A DNA stretch of 64,000 nt. It comes from Bacillus sp. EB01. Its GTDB lineage: Bacteria > Bacillota > Bacilli > Bacillales > Cytobacillaceae. The translations under genes and the position numbers were made by a program. The first letter of the stretch is position 1. Every line of letters starts with the position of its first letter. Positions 8,261-16,876 of the stretch are shown here, one piece after another. The DNA lies in assembly GCF_000613125.1 (NCBI RefSeq), contig NZ_HG964497.1:1560011-1624010 (forward strand), read 5' to 3'. Under the pieces are notes generated by a model that searched no databases, was not told where the DNA came from, and saw only the letters and a list, made by a program, of their open reading frames with translations.

Positions 8261-9577
8261 TTAGAAGAACGACTTAATACTTGCCAGAATCGTAAGCACA
8301 CCGACAATGATAACAAACACGTTGCTCATTTTTCCTTTGTATTTAGCTAGTACTGGTACTTTAGAAATCGCATACATTGGCAGGACACATAGGATAGCTG
8401 CAACCAATGGTCCGCTGAGGCTGTCGATTAGTCCCAGGATGCTTGGGTTTTTATAAGCGGCAAACCAGCAGGTTAATACGACGAAAACAAGGATTCCTGT
8501 CTTGATTGTTTTTTCTTTTATGGTTACACCGCGGCTTTTGCCGGATGCGATGACCATATCACGCATTACCTCGAACGCGCCCACATAGTGGCCAAGGAAT
8601 GACTTGGTGATGGCCACGAAAGCGATGATTGGAGCTGCGATCGTGATCAGAGGCGAACCTAGTTCATTTGCAAGATAAGACAGGATGGAAAGGTTTTGTT
8701 CTTTTGCCATAACCAGATCATTTGGAGTCAAGCTCAAAACGCTGCTCCAGACGAAGAACATTACGACACCGAATGTCATGATATAACAAACTTTTTGTAT
8801 TTGATTACTTTTGGCATCAACAGCTTCAATTCCATACGTTTGTCTCTGTTTAACAACAAAGGAAGAAATGATAGGCGAATGGTTGAATGAGAATACGATA
8901 ATTGGCAATACCATTAAAATTGTTGTAAATATTCCTGTTCCAGTTGAAGCAGCTGACAGGCTTGAAAAGCTAAGCATTGATGTATTCCACTGTGGAATCA
9001 GCATGAATGCGATGAAAAGCAGAGAAGCAATGAAAGGATATACAAGATAACTCATTACTTTTACTGTGATATCTTGTCCAAAATTTAAGATTGCGATAAG
9101 ACCGAGTACTAATGCAAGTGACAGAATAGCCCTAGGAGGCTCAGCCATCCCCAACTGATTCACGATAAAGCTGCTTGCTGTGTTTGTAAGTGCGACTGAA
9201 TACATCAGCACAATCGTGTAAATCGAGACAAAATAAACGATGTTGAAAACGATACTTGCCTTATTACCGAAATATTCCCGAATTGTACCTGTGATTCCTT
9301 CATCAGCAGAATCAGAAGCGTAAATCATTTTAGCTAGCGCCCTGTGTGAAAAGTACATGACCGGAAATGCAAGAATAGTAATTAATAGTAATGATAGCAA
9401 ACCACCGGAACCTGCATTAATAGGCAGGAAGAGTACTCCGGCTCCAATCGCTGTTCCAAAAAGGCTCAGTGCCCAAGTTGTATCTTGTTTGTGCCACTTC
9501 TTAGGATCTGGATATTGTTTTTCTACTTCAGTGCTTTCTGGCTGGTAGTCCAATTTTCTAGCAGTATTCCCGTACAT
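8261..9577 (-). CDS. sdaC: Serine/threonine permease, HAAAP family (SdaC-like)
   Basis: The 438-residue product is an eleven-span transporter of the hydroxy/aromatic amino acid permease family (SdaC, TdcC). The N-terminal DTTWALSLFGTAIGAGVLF segment is the first helix with the glycine-rich unwound part typical of this fold, and FSFNHSPIISSFV lies in the central helices. The family takes up L-serine or L-threonine with protons. It lies 182 bp downstream of sdaAA, the serine dehydratase alpha subunit, on the same strand, which points to serine import for catabolism. The ATG follows AGGAGGAAATACT. The gap is long enough for its own promoter. Confidence 0.92.
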   Translation of the reverse strand: MYGNTARKLDYQPESTEVEKQYPDPKKWHKQDTTWALSLFGTAIGAGVLFLPINAGSGGLLSLLLITILAFPVMYFSHRALAKMIYASDSADEGITGTIREYFGNKASIVFNIVYFVSIYTIVLMYSVALTNTASSFIVNQLGMAEPPRAILSLALVLGLIAILNFGQDITVKVMSYLVYPFIASLLFIAFMLIPQWNTSMLSFSSLSAASTGTGIFTTILMVLPIIVFSFNHSPIISSFVVKQRQTYGIEAVDAKSNQIQKVCYIMTFGVVMFFVWSSVLSLTPNDLVMAKEQNLSILSYLANELGSPLITIAAPIIAFVAITKSFLGHYVGAFEVMRDMVIASGKSRGVTIKEKTIKTGILVFVVLTCWFAAYKNPSILGLIDSLSGPLVAAILCVLPMYAISKVPVLAKYKGKMSNVFVIIVGVLTILASIKSFF

Positions 9578-9759
9578 AGTATTTCCTCCTAATAATGAAT
9601 TGGTTTGTGTTAATGCTTAGGAATATAGACCATTTTTTGAAAAATAAATTCTTTCCTTTACCTAAGTGGGCCACACATAGATACCTGCCTGCCACCACCC
9701 TTAATGGAATATGTGATTTTTATTATTAAAGTTTGTTATCTATTTCACAAATTTACCAA

Positions 9760-10656
9760 TTACTGTTGCTTCGGTATGTGTTTTTCTCCAAATATCCTAG
9801 TTTTAATAGCAATTCCTGTTGGTGTAGCTGCAACTCCGCCCAAGCCTGTCTCTCTTAATTCCCTCGGCATCTGTCGGCCTACTTTATACATTGCTTCAAC
9901 TACTTCATCCGCATTGATAACGTTGGTTACGCCGGCCAATGCGATGTCCGCTGCTATTAAAGCATTCCCTGTTCCGATAGCGTTTCTCTTTACACAAGGA
10001 ATTTCCACCAAGCCAGCTACTGGGTCACAAACAAGACCAAGCAGATTTTGCAATGCTGTTGAGAATGCTTCAGAAGACTGCTGTGGAGTTCCTCCACCGG
10101 CTTCTACCGCTGCTGCAGCTGCCATTGCTGAGGCACTGCCTACTTCGGCTTGACATCCGCCGAACGCTCCGGCAATACAAGCATTATTGGCGACGACCAT
10201 TCCCAATAAAGCTGTAGTGAATAGAAAATGGACCATATCGTCGTGAGTTAACTCCAGTGTGTCTTTAATAGCAAATAGTACCCCTGGGATCGTCCCGCTT
10301 GCGCCTGCAGTTGGAGTTGCACAAATAACCCCCAACGATGCATTTACTTCATTCACTCCCATAGCACTTTGGACGCCGAGCACCATCAAATCTCCAGAAA
10401 GCGTCTTCTTGGCTTCCCGGTATTTCTTGATTTTAACGGCATCACCGCCGGTTAATCCGGTTGGAGAAAATACTCCGTCACCTTCCAGGCTTTTTTTAAC
10501 GGAGTTTTCCATTACCTCCAGGTTTCGTTCCATCTTGCTCCAAACTTCTTCATAAGAAAGTTTGGTTTGCTCCATTTCATGTTCAATTGCTAATGCATAA
10601 ATAGGCATGTTCCTTTTATTCGCTGCATCTATAATTTCTTTTATGCTCATATACAT
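9760..10656 (-). CDS. sdaAA: L-serine dehydratase, alpha subunit
   Basis: This 298-residue protein is the iron-sulfur catalytic chain of the two-subunit L-serine dehydratase of Firmicutes, which turns L-serine into pyruvate and ammonia. Conserved elements include the SGGDA-type loop (here TGGDAVK), GVICATPTAGASG, NNACIAGAFGGCQAEVG and VCDPVAGLVEIPCVKRN. Three or four of these Cys residues bind the oxygen-sensitive 4Fe-4S cluster. The gene begins 21 bp after the beta subunit, and AGGAGGAAA precedes the start. A second ATG two codons downstream is an equally possible start. Confidence 0.96.
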   Translation of the reverse strand: MYMSIKEIIDAANKRNMPIYALAIEHEMEQTKLSYEEVWSKMERNLEVMENSVKKSLEGDGVFSPTGLTGGDAVKIKKYREAKKTLSGDLMVLGVQSAMGVNEVNASLGVICATPTAGASGTIPGVLFAIKDTLELTHDDMVHFLFTTALLGMVVANNACIAGAFGGCQAEVGSASAMAAAAAVEAGGGTPQQSSEAFSTALQNLLGLVCDPVAGLVEIPCVKRNAIGTGNALIAADIALAGVTNVINADEVVEAMYKVGRQMPRELRETGLGGVAATPTGIAIKTRIFGEKHIPKQQ

Positions 10657-10677
10657 ATTTTTTTCCTCCTCAACTAG

Positions 10678-11376
10678 CTAAAGAATAATGATTTTAGCTA
10701 TGCTGCTTAAACTTTCTAGTTCATTCCGAACATCACCAGGCAAGAACGAATCCAGTGAGAAAGCATACAAATGTTTGCCGTTTTCTACTAAAGTAGTAAA
10801 ATTGTCTATTTCCACGTTATTTTTTTGAAAAATTCTCCGTAAAACAAATCCAAGGTCCGTTTCTTCGGAAATCGCAAGAATGAGCGGCAATTGCCCCTGC
10901 AAACCCAGACTGAACCCGTCAATTTCAATATGTTTAACTTCGATCAATCCGCCGCCTACCGAAATACCCAACGTGCGAATACTGTGATGTTCATCTTCCA
11001 TATAAACATCTGCGGTATTTGGGTGATCTGCTGGACTGTCACCCTCTATTTCTAAAAACGTAATATCGATACCTTTAGATTCTGCTATTTTAATAGCAAT
11101 CGGCACTCTGCTGTCATCAGCAGCAAACCCTAAAATCCCGGCAATAATTGCAAAATCAGTTCCGTGTCCTTTATGCGTTTCAGCAAATGATTCATAATAC
11201 TTCACCACGACTTTTTTGGGGAGACCTTGAAATAATTTATTGGCTACTGCGCCAATAGCTAGAGCACCTGCAGTATGAGAACTTGATGGACCGATCATGA
11301 CCGGCCCAATCACATCAAAACAACTTTTGTATTTAATAACCTTTTTCTCTTTGATAGGCACTACTTTCGTGTTCAT
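10678..11376 (-). CDS. sdaAB: L-serine dehydratase, beta subunit
   Basis: The 232-residue protein is the beta chain of L-serine dehydratase. It has the conserved N-terminal DVIGPVMIGPSSSHTAGA motif and GHGTDFAI, followed by a C-terminal ACT-like domain that may bind serine as effector. It is the first gene of the sdaAB-sdaAA-(sdaC) unit. GGAGGTG lies 5 nt before the ATG. A sigma-A promoter is visible about 180 bp upstream, leaving a leader of around 170 nt. Confidence 0.95.
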   Translation of the reverse strand: MNTKVVPIKEKKVIKYKSCFDVIGPVMIGPSSSHTAGALAIGAVANKLFQGLPKKVVVKYYESFAETHKGHGTDFAIIAGILGFAADDSRVPIAIKIAESKGIDITFLEIEGDSPADHPNTADVYMEDEHHSIRTLGISVGGGLIEVKHIEIDGFSLGLQGQLPLILAISEETDLGFVLRRIFQKNNVEIDNFTTLVENGKHLYAFSLDSFLPGDVRNELESLSSIAKIIIL

Positions 11377-11545
11377 GCAAACACCTCCAAAATTATAGTT
11401 TTATTGCGGCTGTATCTACTTCACTAGCGTAACCTGGTGTCCTTTCTATCAAAGGCAGAGAAAACGTTTCCAATCCCGGTAAAAAAAATAGTAGATTCAT
11501 TAAATTTTCTAATAATTTATTACAACGGTTATATTTTTTTATTAC
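11377..11545 (-). promoter_or_regulatory. 5' leader of sdaAB, no known riboswitch recognised
   Basis: From the predicted promoter to the ATG there are about 170 nt of transcribed leader. It contains a small hairpin (CCTTT and AAAGG around 11440-11455). I do not recognise a T-box or glycine riboswitch pattern. It may hold a binding site for the divergent regulator or act post-transcriptionally. Confidence 0.4.
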
Positions 11546-11551
11546 AAGGAA

Positions 11552-11581
11552 AATATATCACGCTGATTCTTCCGCTGTCAA
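11552..11581 (-). promoter_or_regulatory. Predicted sigma-A promoter of sdaAB
   Basis: On the minus strand TTGACA (11576-11581) and TATATT (11552-11557) are separated by 18 bp. The spacing and the perfect -35 box make this a good candidate for the start of the serine operon. Confidence 0.6.
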
Positions 11582-11629
11582 TCGATAATAATAAACTATT
11601 TTTATAAAAAAAAATTATTATTTTAACTC

Positions 11630-11659
11630 TTGGTATTTTCTAAATTCTTTTGCTATAAT
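11630..11659 (+). promoter_or_regulatory. Predicted promoter of the YheO-like regulator
   Basis: TTGGTA (11630-11635) and an extended -10, TGCTATAAT (11651-11659), are 18 bp apart. The transcript would have a leader of about 300 nt. It includes a short perfect hairpin (CGGTTC and GAACCG) at 11921-11937, just before the ribosome site. Confidence 0.6.
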
Positions 11660-11973
11660 GTGACTATCAATGGAATTTAATTCAACTAGATTCATAAATA
11701 TATCTCTATTATTGGAGTGGTCACACACCCTAAAAGAGCAGCAATGCTGGCATTTCCCTGTGACAAGACGGAACGAGGCGTCGGTACACAGTCTCCCAGA
11801 GTCATACCAGGAACCTTGGAAATCGCATATATCCTTATTCCACTATCAGGCAAGTACCACGAAATAAACTATTAACTAAAATAGTCACAGAAATTTAATA
11901 GGTTTCAGGTATCCCGCCAGCGGTTCAAGCCGAACCGTTGATAAACGACCATTCTTAAAAGGAGGAATATTCA

Positions 11974-12669
11974 TTGGATAGCGAGTTATTTCGACATTAT
12001 ACAAATATCATGAATTACTTCGGGGAAATTTTAGGATCAGATTATGAACTTGTATTGCATATTTTAAATCCTAATGGAGGTTCTCATATTGGTCACATAG
12101 TCAATGGGGAACTAAGCGGAAGGTCATTAGACGCTCCATTAACCAACTATGCAAGAAAGCTAATCGAGGAAAAAGTATATTTAAAACAGGATAGTGTTGT
12201 AGGATATGTCGGGGAAGGACCGCGGGGTAAGAAATTCCGTTCATCCACTATGTTTATAAAAGATGCTGAAGGAAACCTACAAGGTCTTTTATGTATAAAT
12301 TTTGATGCAGACGTCTATCGGAAAGTCGCAAAAGACATATTAAAGCTAGCCAATCTAAGCATGGATATAGAACATATCAATATCAAAACCGAACAAGAAC
12401 AACCGATAGAAAAACTGTCAGACAATGTACGTACGATCATTCACACAGTAATAGATAGAGACATACTGGCATCCGGCGCCCAGTTATCGCCCGATCAAAA
12501 GAAACTCGTCATCTCCACATTAAAAGACCACGGGGTATTCGAAATTAAAGGTACAATAAACGAAGTGGCTGAAATCATGGGAATGTCCGAATCAAGTGTG
12601 TATCGTTACCTGCAAATGGTATCACGAGATCATACGAGAAAAGATAACCATAGTTTAGTAATTAGCTGA
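11974..12669 (+). CDS. YheO/DauR-like transcriptional regulator (PAS-like sensor plus HTH)
   Basis: The 231-residue protein has the YheO-type PAS-like domain (about residues 5-115, with GSDYELVLHI, a GSHIGHIVNG turn and LQGLLCINFD at its end) and a C-terminal helix-turn-helix (about 185-220, VAEIMGMSESSVYRYL). Proteins of this build, such as DauR, regulate amino acid catabolism in response to a small ligand. It starts with TTG, supported by AAAGGAGGAA seven bases upstream. It is divergent from sdaAB, so control of serine degradation is the natural inference. The ligand could be serine or a related amino acid. Confidence 0.85.
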   Translation: MDSELFRHYTNIMNYFGEILGSDYELVLHILNPNGGSHIGHIVNGELSGRSLDAPLTNYARKLIEEKVYLKQDSVVGYVGEGPRGKKFRSSTMFIKDAEGNLQGLLCINFDADVYRKVAKDILKLANLSMDIEHINIKTEQEQPIEKLSDNVRTIIHTVIDRDILASGAQLSPDQKKLVISTLKDHGVFEIKGTINEVAEIMGMSESSVYRYLQMVSRDHTRKDNHSLVIS

Positions 12670-12693
12670 TGAGTGAATTAGCGAAAATTGAAA

Positions 12694-12742
12694 ATGATTC
12701 CTTGCCTATCCCAACATGAGATGCACAAGGAATCATTTTTTT
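12694..12742 (+). terminator. Terminator of the YheO-like regulator
   Basis: The stem ATGATTCCTTG (12694-12704) with CAAGGAATCAT (12726-12736) is followed by seven T residues, 25 bp past the stop. Confidence 0.9.
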
Positions 12743-12805
12743 ATTTCTTCTGAATTCTATTTGGCCCACACATACGATAGAGTATTCATAGAGTAATATT
12801 ACAAG

Positions 12806-12839
12806 CCCGGCTGCATTGCAAGCCAGGCTATTTTTTTGG
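12806..12839 (+). terminator. Second plus-strand terminator
   Basis: AGCCCGGCT (12806-12814) pairs with AGCCAGGCT (12823-12831) with one mismatch, followed by a run of T. It may back up the preceding terminator or shield the convergent catabolic operon from read-through. Confidence 0.65.
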
Positions 12840-12855
12840 TCTCACTATACTAAAA

Positions 12856-13887
12856 TTAAATGTCAGCCTTAATTGTATCAAAGCACTCTATATTGACAGA
12901 GAACTTCGGAACATAATGCTGTTCTTCGGCTTTATTTACTAGCTTAACGACTAAATCATTATATGGAGTTTTGACTCCTACAATTCTACCTTTTTGAGAT
13001 ACATAGCCGTTAATATAATCAATCTCAGTTTTCTTATTTTTTTCCAAGTCTTGAAGCATACTAGCTTTGAGTTTCTCATGAGGCTTCCAGACTTCATTAT
13101 AAAAACCCATTTTATTTGGTATATCCGCTTCATCTTCAAGTTCTAAAAATTCAAAATTTTCCCCTTGCATAGGTACCATATTTATTCCTAAAGCATGTGC
13201 TACCTTTATTGTTTCATCTGCAATATGGGCTAAGCTATACATTGCTTTTTCATTATATAAAACATCTCCAAATGTACATCCTAGAGCAGCAGACATACCA
13301 CTAAACGTTGAGTTCATTAATAATTTTGACCATTTCATTCCTAGTATATTATCAGAGACTTCACAGTGGCCAATTAATCCTAGAATTTCACTGATTTCTT
13401 CTATTCTAGGGGTAATTCTTCCATCGAGTTCACCAATATCAAATGCATATTTTTGAACTACATCCCAAGCTGTAGTTAACTCAGAAATACCTGGTTCTTT
13501 CCAAGTAGCACCAAATCCTACTACACCACCTACAGTCCTTTCTTTCCCTATCATTTCAGAAACATAGTCTTCAGGTACACCATTTTGTAATGTGCAAACT
13601 ACACTCTCCGAATGTAAGTGTGGAAGTAATTGATTTAATGCTTCAGAATTATAAACCTGCTTAGTCAATAGGAAAACAAGGTCATATTCTCCGGACATTT
13701 GATCAGGTGTAATCGCATTTACACTAACAGTTTTATTAATTAAGCCCGTAATTCTAGCTCCATTATTATTGAGTGCTTTTACATTTTCTTCGTAGGCATC
13801 AATTAAATCTACAGCTTGGCCTCCATCGGTAATTAAGGCCCCAATAATTGTTCCAAGTGAGCCTGCTCCCATTATTCCTACTTTCAT
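12856..13887 (-). CDS. Ketopantoate reductase-like (PanE/ApbA family) dehydrogenase
   Basis: This 343-residue protein has an N-terminal Rossmann motif (GIMGAGSLGTIIGA) and the family catalytic segment KWSKLLMNSTFSG, where the Lys corresponds to the catalytic Lys of ketopantoate reductase. The PanE/ApbA family includes true 2-dehydropantoate reductases and many paralogues that act on other 2- or 3-keto acids. As the last gene of a sigma-54-type catabolic operon, a dehydrogenase of a branched hydroxy acid intermediate is more likely than pantothenate synthesis. The substrate is unknown. It lies 79 bp after the HMG-CoA reductase gene. Confidence 0.8.
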   Translation of the reverse strand: MKVGIMGAGSLGTIIGALITDGGQAVDLIDAYEENVKALNNNGARITGLINKTVSVNAITPDQMSGEYDLVFLLTKQVYNSEALNQLLPHLHSESVVCTLQNGVPEDYVSEMIGKERTVGGVVGFGATWKEPGISELTTAWDVVQKYAFDIGELDGRITPRIEEISEILGLIGHCEVSDNILGMKWSKLLMNSTFSGMSAALGCTFGDVLYNEKAMYSLAHIADETIKVAHALGINMVPMQGENFEFLELEDEADIPNKMGFYNEVWKPHEKLKASMLQDLEKNKKTEIDYINGYVSQKGRIVGVKTPYNDLVVKLVNKAEEQHYVPKFSVNIECFDTIKADI

Positions 13888-13966
13888 TTATAAAGCCTCC
13901 TTACTTCCCTTGCCAAAAGGACTACCATGCTTAGAAGTTATAAACTTATATCGTTATACTTTAGTT

Positions 13967-15238
13967 TTACGCATTTATTTTATTTGTTAATTCACTATAT
14001 AGCTGTTTAGCGTACTCTAACTGAAAGTTGTTGTTTTCTACCATCAAGTTAACAATATGGTTTAAATCTTCATCAGTTGCACCTGTTTGAACGGCAATAC
14101 TTCTTGCATGTAATGGGGCAAAATCAGCTTGAAGGCCGCCAGTTACGATTGATTTTACAGTTGTCAAATTTTGAGCGAGTCCTACTGATGCAATGACTTG
14201 TCCTAATTCTGCAGCTGTTTCTACACCTAGAATTTTAAGTGAAACCTGAGCCATAGGGTGAATGCTAATATTGCCGCCAACTGTACCAACTGCCATCGGT
14301 GTTTCAATTAACCCTAATAAATCACCATTTTTATCTTTTTTGTATTTCGTTAATGGACGGTATTGACCTGAACGGGCAGTATAGGAGTGGCATCCTGCTT
14401 CAATTGCTCTCGTATCATTACATGTGGCTAATACAACAGGAACTATTCCATTTAATATTCCTTTATTATGTGTTGCTGCACGGTATGGATCAGCTTCAGC
14501 AATCTCATATGCAGCCACAATTCCATCAACTACTTCTTCCCCGCTTAAAAGTTCCTTTTTAACTTTTACTGTGGAATAAGCGACCCTTCGATCTGCAAGG
14601 TTGGATAATATTTTTAACTTTGCCTTACCCTCAGTTAGTTCTTCAATGAATGGTGCCACAGCTTCTGCCATTGTATTAACAGCATTTGCTCCCATTGCAT
14701 CAACAGTATTAACCAATAGATGAACAGTAACTAAAGGACCAATTTTTGAATCTAAACTTCTAACTTCAACATCCTTTACTCCACCTCCGACGGAAACGAG
14801 TTTAGGATCTTTTTTGTTTGCAATTTCTATGATTTTATCTTTATTTTCGAGAATTTTATATTTTGCCAATCTCGGATTTTCTATGTCTACCAACTGAATT
14901 TGACCAATCATTAAACTTTCGGTATATCCTGCAGTAAATCCCCCACATTCCTTAATGATTTTAGCCATTTTCGTTACCGAATTAACTAAATATGCCTCTT
15001 CAGTAACCATTGGAACCACATACTCTTTCCCGTTAATTAGAAAATTGAATGCAACTGCATATGGTAATTCAAATGTACCAATAACATTTTCAATCATGTT
15101 ATTAGCAACATCTATTTTCAGGGCATCTGGTTTGTTAATGACCTTCACTTCATCGTCCGTTAGATTCGCAATTTCTTTTACCCACTCTATACGTTTGGAA
15201 ATTTCTAAGTCCATAAACTTCTCTGAATCAATATTCAT
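13967..15238 (-). CDS. mvaA: Class II (degradative-type) HMG-CoA reductase
   Basis: The 423-residue protein is a hydroxymethylglutaryl-CoA reductase of the bacterial class II type. Conserved blocks are ENVIGTFELPYAVAFNF with a following TEE (catalytic Glu near 80), DAMGANAVNTMAE, the Lys-bearing THNKGILNG, CNDTRAIEAG and the catalytic His in PLHARSIAVQTGA. Class II enzymes in Pseudomonas mevalonii oxidise mevalonate to HMG-CoA, while in cocci they make mevalonate. The usual EEPS is EEAY here. The position downstream of a GntP permease in an inducible operon favours a catabolic role. GGAGGAATTTC precedes the ATG. Confidence 0.92.
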   Translation of the reverse strand: MNIDSEKFMDLEISKRIEWVKEIANLTDDEVKVINKPDALKIDVANNMIENVIGTFELPYAVAFNFLINGKEYVVPMVTEEAYLVNSVTKMAKIIKECGGFTAGYTESLMIGQIQLVDIENPRLAKYKILENKDKIIEIANKKDPKLVSVGGGVKDVEVRSLDSKIGPLVTVHLLVNTVDAMGANAVNTMAEAVAPFIEELTEGKAKLKILSNLADRRVAYSTVKVKKELLSGEEVVDGIVAAYEIAEADPYRAATHNKGILNGIVPVVLATCNDTRAIEAGCHSYTARSGQYRPLTKYKKDKNGDLLGLIETPMAVGTVGGNISIHPMAQVSLKILGVETAAELGQVIASVGLAQNLTTVKSIVTGGLQADFAPLHARSIAVQTGATDEDLNHIVNLMVENNNFQLEYAKQLYSELTNKINA

Positions 15239-15271
15239 ATGAAATTCCTCCTTAAAAGATCTAATTCATAG

Positions 15272-16594
15272 TTACCCAATGAACATGTTCAATGCTAAAA
15301 CTCCAAGAATTCCATAAATCGCAACTAGGGTATACATGAAACAAACAGATTTAATCGTTTGTCCAATAGTCAAGTTGAAATATTCTTTTGTCATCCAGAA
15401 GGATACGTCACTTGGTGGAGCCCAAGCAATTGACGCAGATGCGATGGCAATAACCATTAATTCTATGTTAACACCTGTTGCCTGAACAATTGGGACCATA
15501 ATTCCGGCAGTTGTTAAAATGGTGACGGTCGCAGATCCTACTGCCAATCTGATAATAAGGGCAATAATCCATGCTAATATAAATGGTGAAATATCCCATG
15601 TACTTGTAAGTTCAGCTATGTAATCGGCCATTCCACTATCCAATATGACTTGTTTAAAGGCACCACCCCCACCTAGTATAAAGATGATTCCACCTATAGA
15701 GATTAACGAAGCCTCGACTGACTTCATTAATTGAGACATGGTTTTTCTCTTTCTATGCAGACCAAATACATATAAAGCAAGTAAAAGGCCAATTAACAAT
15801 GCGATATCGGCATTACCAATGAATGTTAATACTTTATACATAGTTGATGTTTCAGGCAGTGTAAATTGAGCAATTACGCCAATCAAAATAAGAAAAACCG
15901 GGGATAAAGCTGTTAAAACCGAAGTTGTAAATGATGGAACTTCATCCATATTAAAGTCTTGATTTGATACTAAACCTTCCGGAATTTTGATATCCCAATT
16001 TTTATATAGCCTTCCTAATAATGGACCAAAAAGGAACGCTGCTGGAATCGCTAAAATAAGACCGTATCCTAAAACAACTCCTAAATTTGCATTTAAAACG
16101 GTAGCTGCTGCAGTTACTCCTGGATGTGGAGGTAAAAAGACGTGTGTTAGGGAAATACCTGCCAAGAACGACATACCGACCTGCATTAATGGAGTCCTCG
16201 ATGCAATTACAACTGTGTATACAATTGGAATAAGTAAAATATAGGTAACTTCATAGAATAAGATAATCCCTAAAATAAATGATGCAGCCAGAATTGCCCA
16301 ATCCACTCGTTTTTTACCGAATTTATCTAAAAGAGTATTAGCTATTCTATCGGCCCCACCGCCATCAGCAATAATTTTACCTAATATAGCACCAAGACCA
16401 ATAATAACTGCCATATGCCCAAGTGTTCCACCAAGACCAGATTCAATGGATTTTACAATTGCTAATGGTTCCATCCCTTGCAAAAATCCGACGAATATTG
16501 CTGATATAAGCAATGATAGAAAAGCGTTTAATTTAAAAGCAATAATTAAAATAAATAGTAATAGTATCCCCAAACCCAAAGCTATAAGTGGCAT
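15272..16594 (-). CDS. GntP-family permease
   Basis: The product (440 residues from the chosen start) is a polytopic member of the gluconate:proton symporter family (GntP/GntT/DsdX). These import aldonates, hydroxy acids or D-serine. Recognisable family segments include GLGAILGKIIADGGGADRIA and the FLPPHPGVTAAA loop. The frame is open to 16633, but a GGGGGAG ribosome site and the family's usual MPLIALGLGI start place translation at 16594. Its cargo is probably the hydroxy acid degraded by the operon. The gene is separated from the upstream dehydrogenase by a repeat element. Confidence 0.9.
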   Translation of the reverse strand: MPLIALGLGILLLFILIIAFKLNAFLSLLISAIFVGFLQGMEPLAIVKSIESGLGGTLGHMAVIIGLGAILGKIIADGGGADRIANTLLDKFGKKRVDWAILAASFILGIILFYEVTYILLIPIVYTVVIASRTPLMQVGMSFLAGISLTHVFLPPHPGVTAAATVLNANLGVVLGYGLILAIPAAFLFGPLLGRLYKNWDIKIPEGLVSNQDFNMDEVPSFTTSVLTALSPVFLILIGVIAQFTLPETSTMYKVLTFIGNADIALLIGLLLALYVFGLHRKRKTMSQLMKSVEASLISIGGIIFILGGGGAFKQVILDSGMADYIAELTSTWDISPFILAWIIALIIRLAVGSATVTILTTAGIMVPIVQATGVNIELMVIAIASASIAWAPPSDVSFWMTKEYFNLTIGQTIKSVCFMYTLVAIYGILGVLALNMFIG

Positions 16595-16640
16595 ATAAGC
16601 ACACTCCCCCGCATTTTTTTGTTTTTGTTTCATCCAATCA

Positions 16641-16679
16641 AGGGTTGTCCCGAAGGAATTTTATAAATGAGACAACCCT
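16641..16679. other. Stem-loop between the repeat element and the permease gene
   Basis: AGGGTTGTC (16641-16649) and GACAACCCT (16671-16679) form a perfect 9-bp stem with a 21-nt loop and no T-run. It lies in the leader of the permease gene and could stabilise or process the mRNA downstream of the inserted repeat. Confidence 0.5.
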
Positions 16680-16863
16680 ATATAAGTGGAACTTAATTTT
16701 TTCTGTAGATTTTCGCTGCAGGCACTTCGCTTTCCGCGGGCGTCCTGGGAGCCTCCTCGTCGCTAAAGCTCCTGCGGGGTCTCCCACTGGCCTTTTCTCC
16801 CGCAGGAGTCTTCGTGCCTTCCGCTTCAATCTTATTAGGTGATTCTTTAATTCCACTTATATA
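16679..16863. mobile_element. MITE-like GC-rich repeat with perfect terminal inverted repeats
   Basis: A 185-bp block is bounded by the perfect 13-bp inverted repeats TATATAAGTGGAA and TTCCACTTATATA. The GC-rich interior (GCTTTCCGCGGGCG, CTCCTGCGGGGTCTCCC, CTCCCGCAGGAGTC) can fold into a long imperfect hairpin. The interior resembles a dispersed repeat common in Bacillaceae genomes. It contains no credible gene and splits the catabolic operon between two genes. A degraded fragment of the same interior is found at 20940-20996. Confidence 0.75.
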
Positions 16864-16876
16864 TTTAGAAAAGCAT

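Noticed and set aside
11670-11867. 65-codon frame in the regulator leader, and a parallel frame beginning GVVTHPKRAAMLAF
   Set aside because: Neither has a ribosome site or recognisable family. The second might be a relic but cannot be supported.
16588-16856. Two overlapping frames on opposite strands in the MITE-like element
   Set aside because: They translate the GC-rich repeat and its hairpin arms, with no start context.
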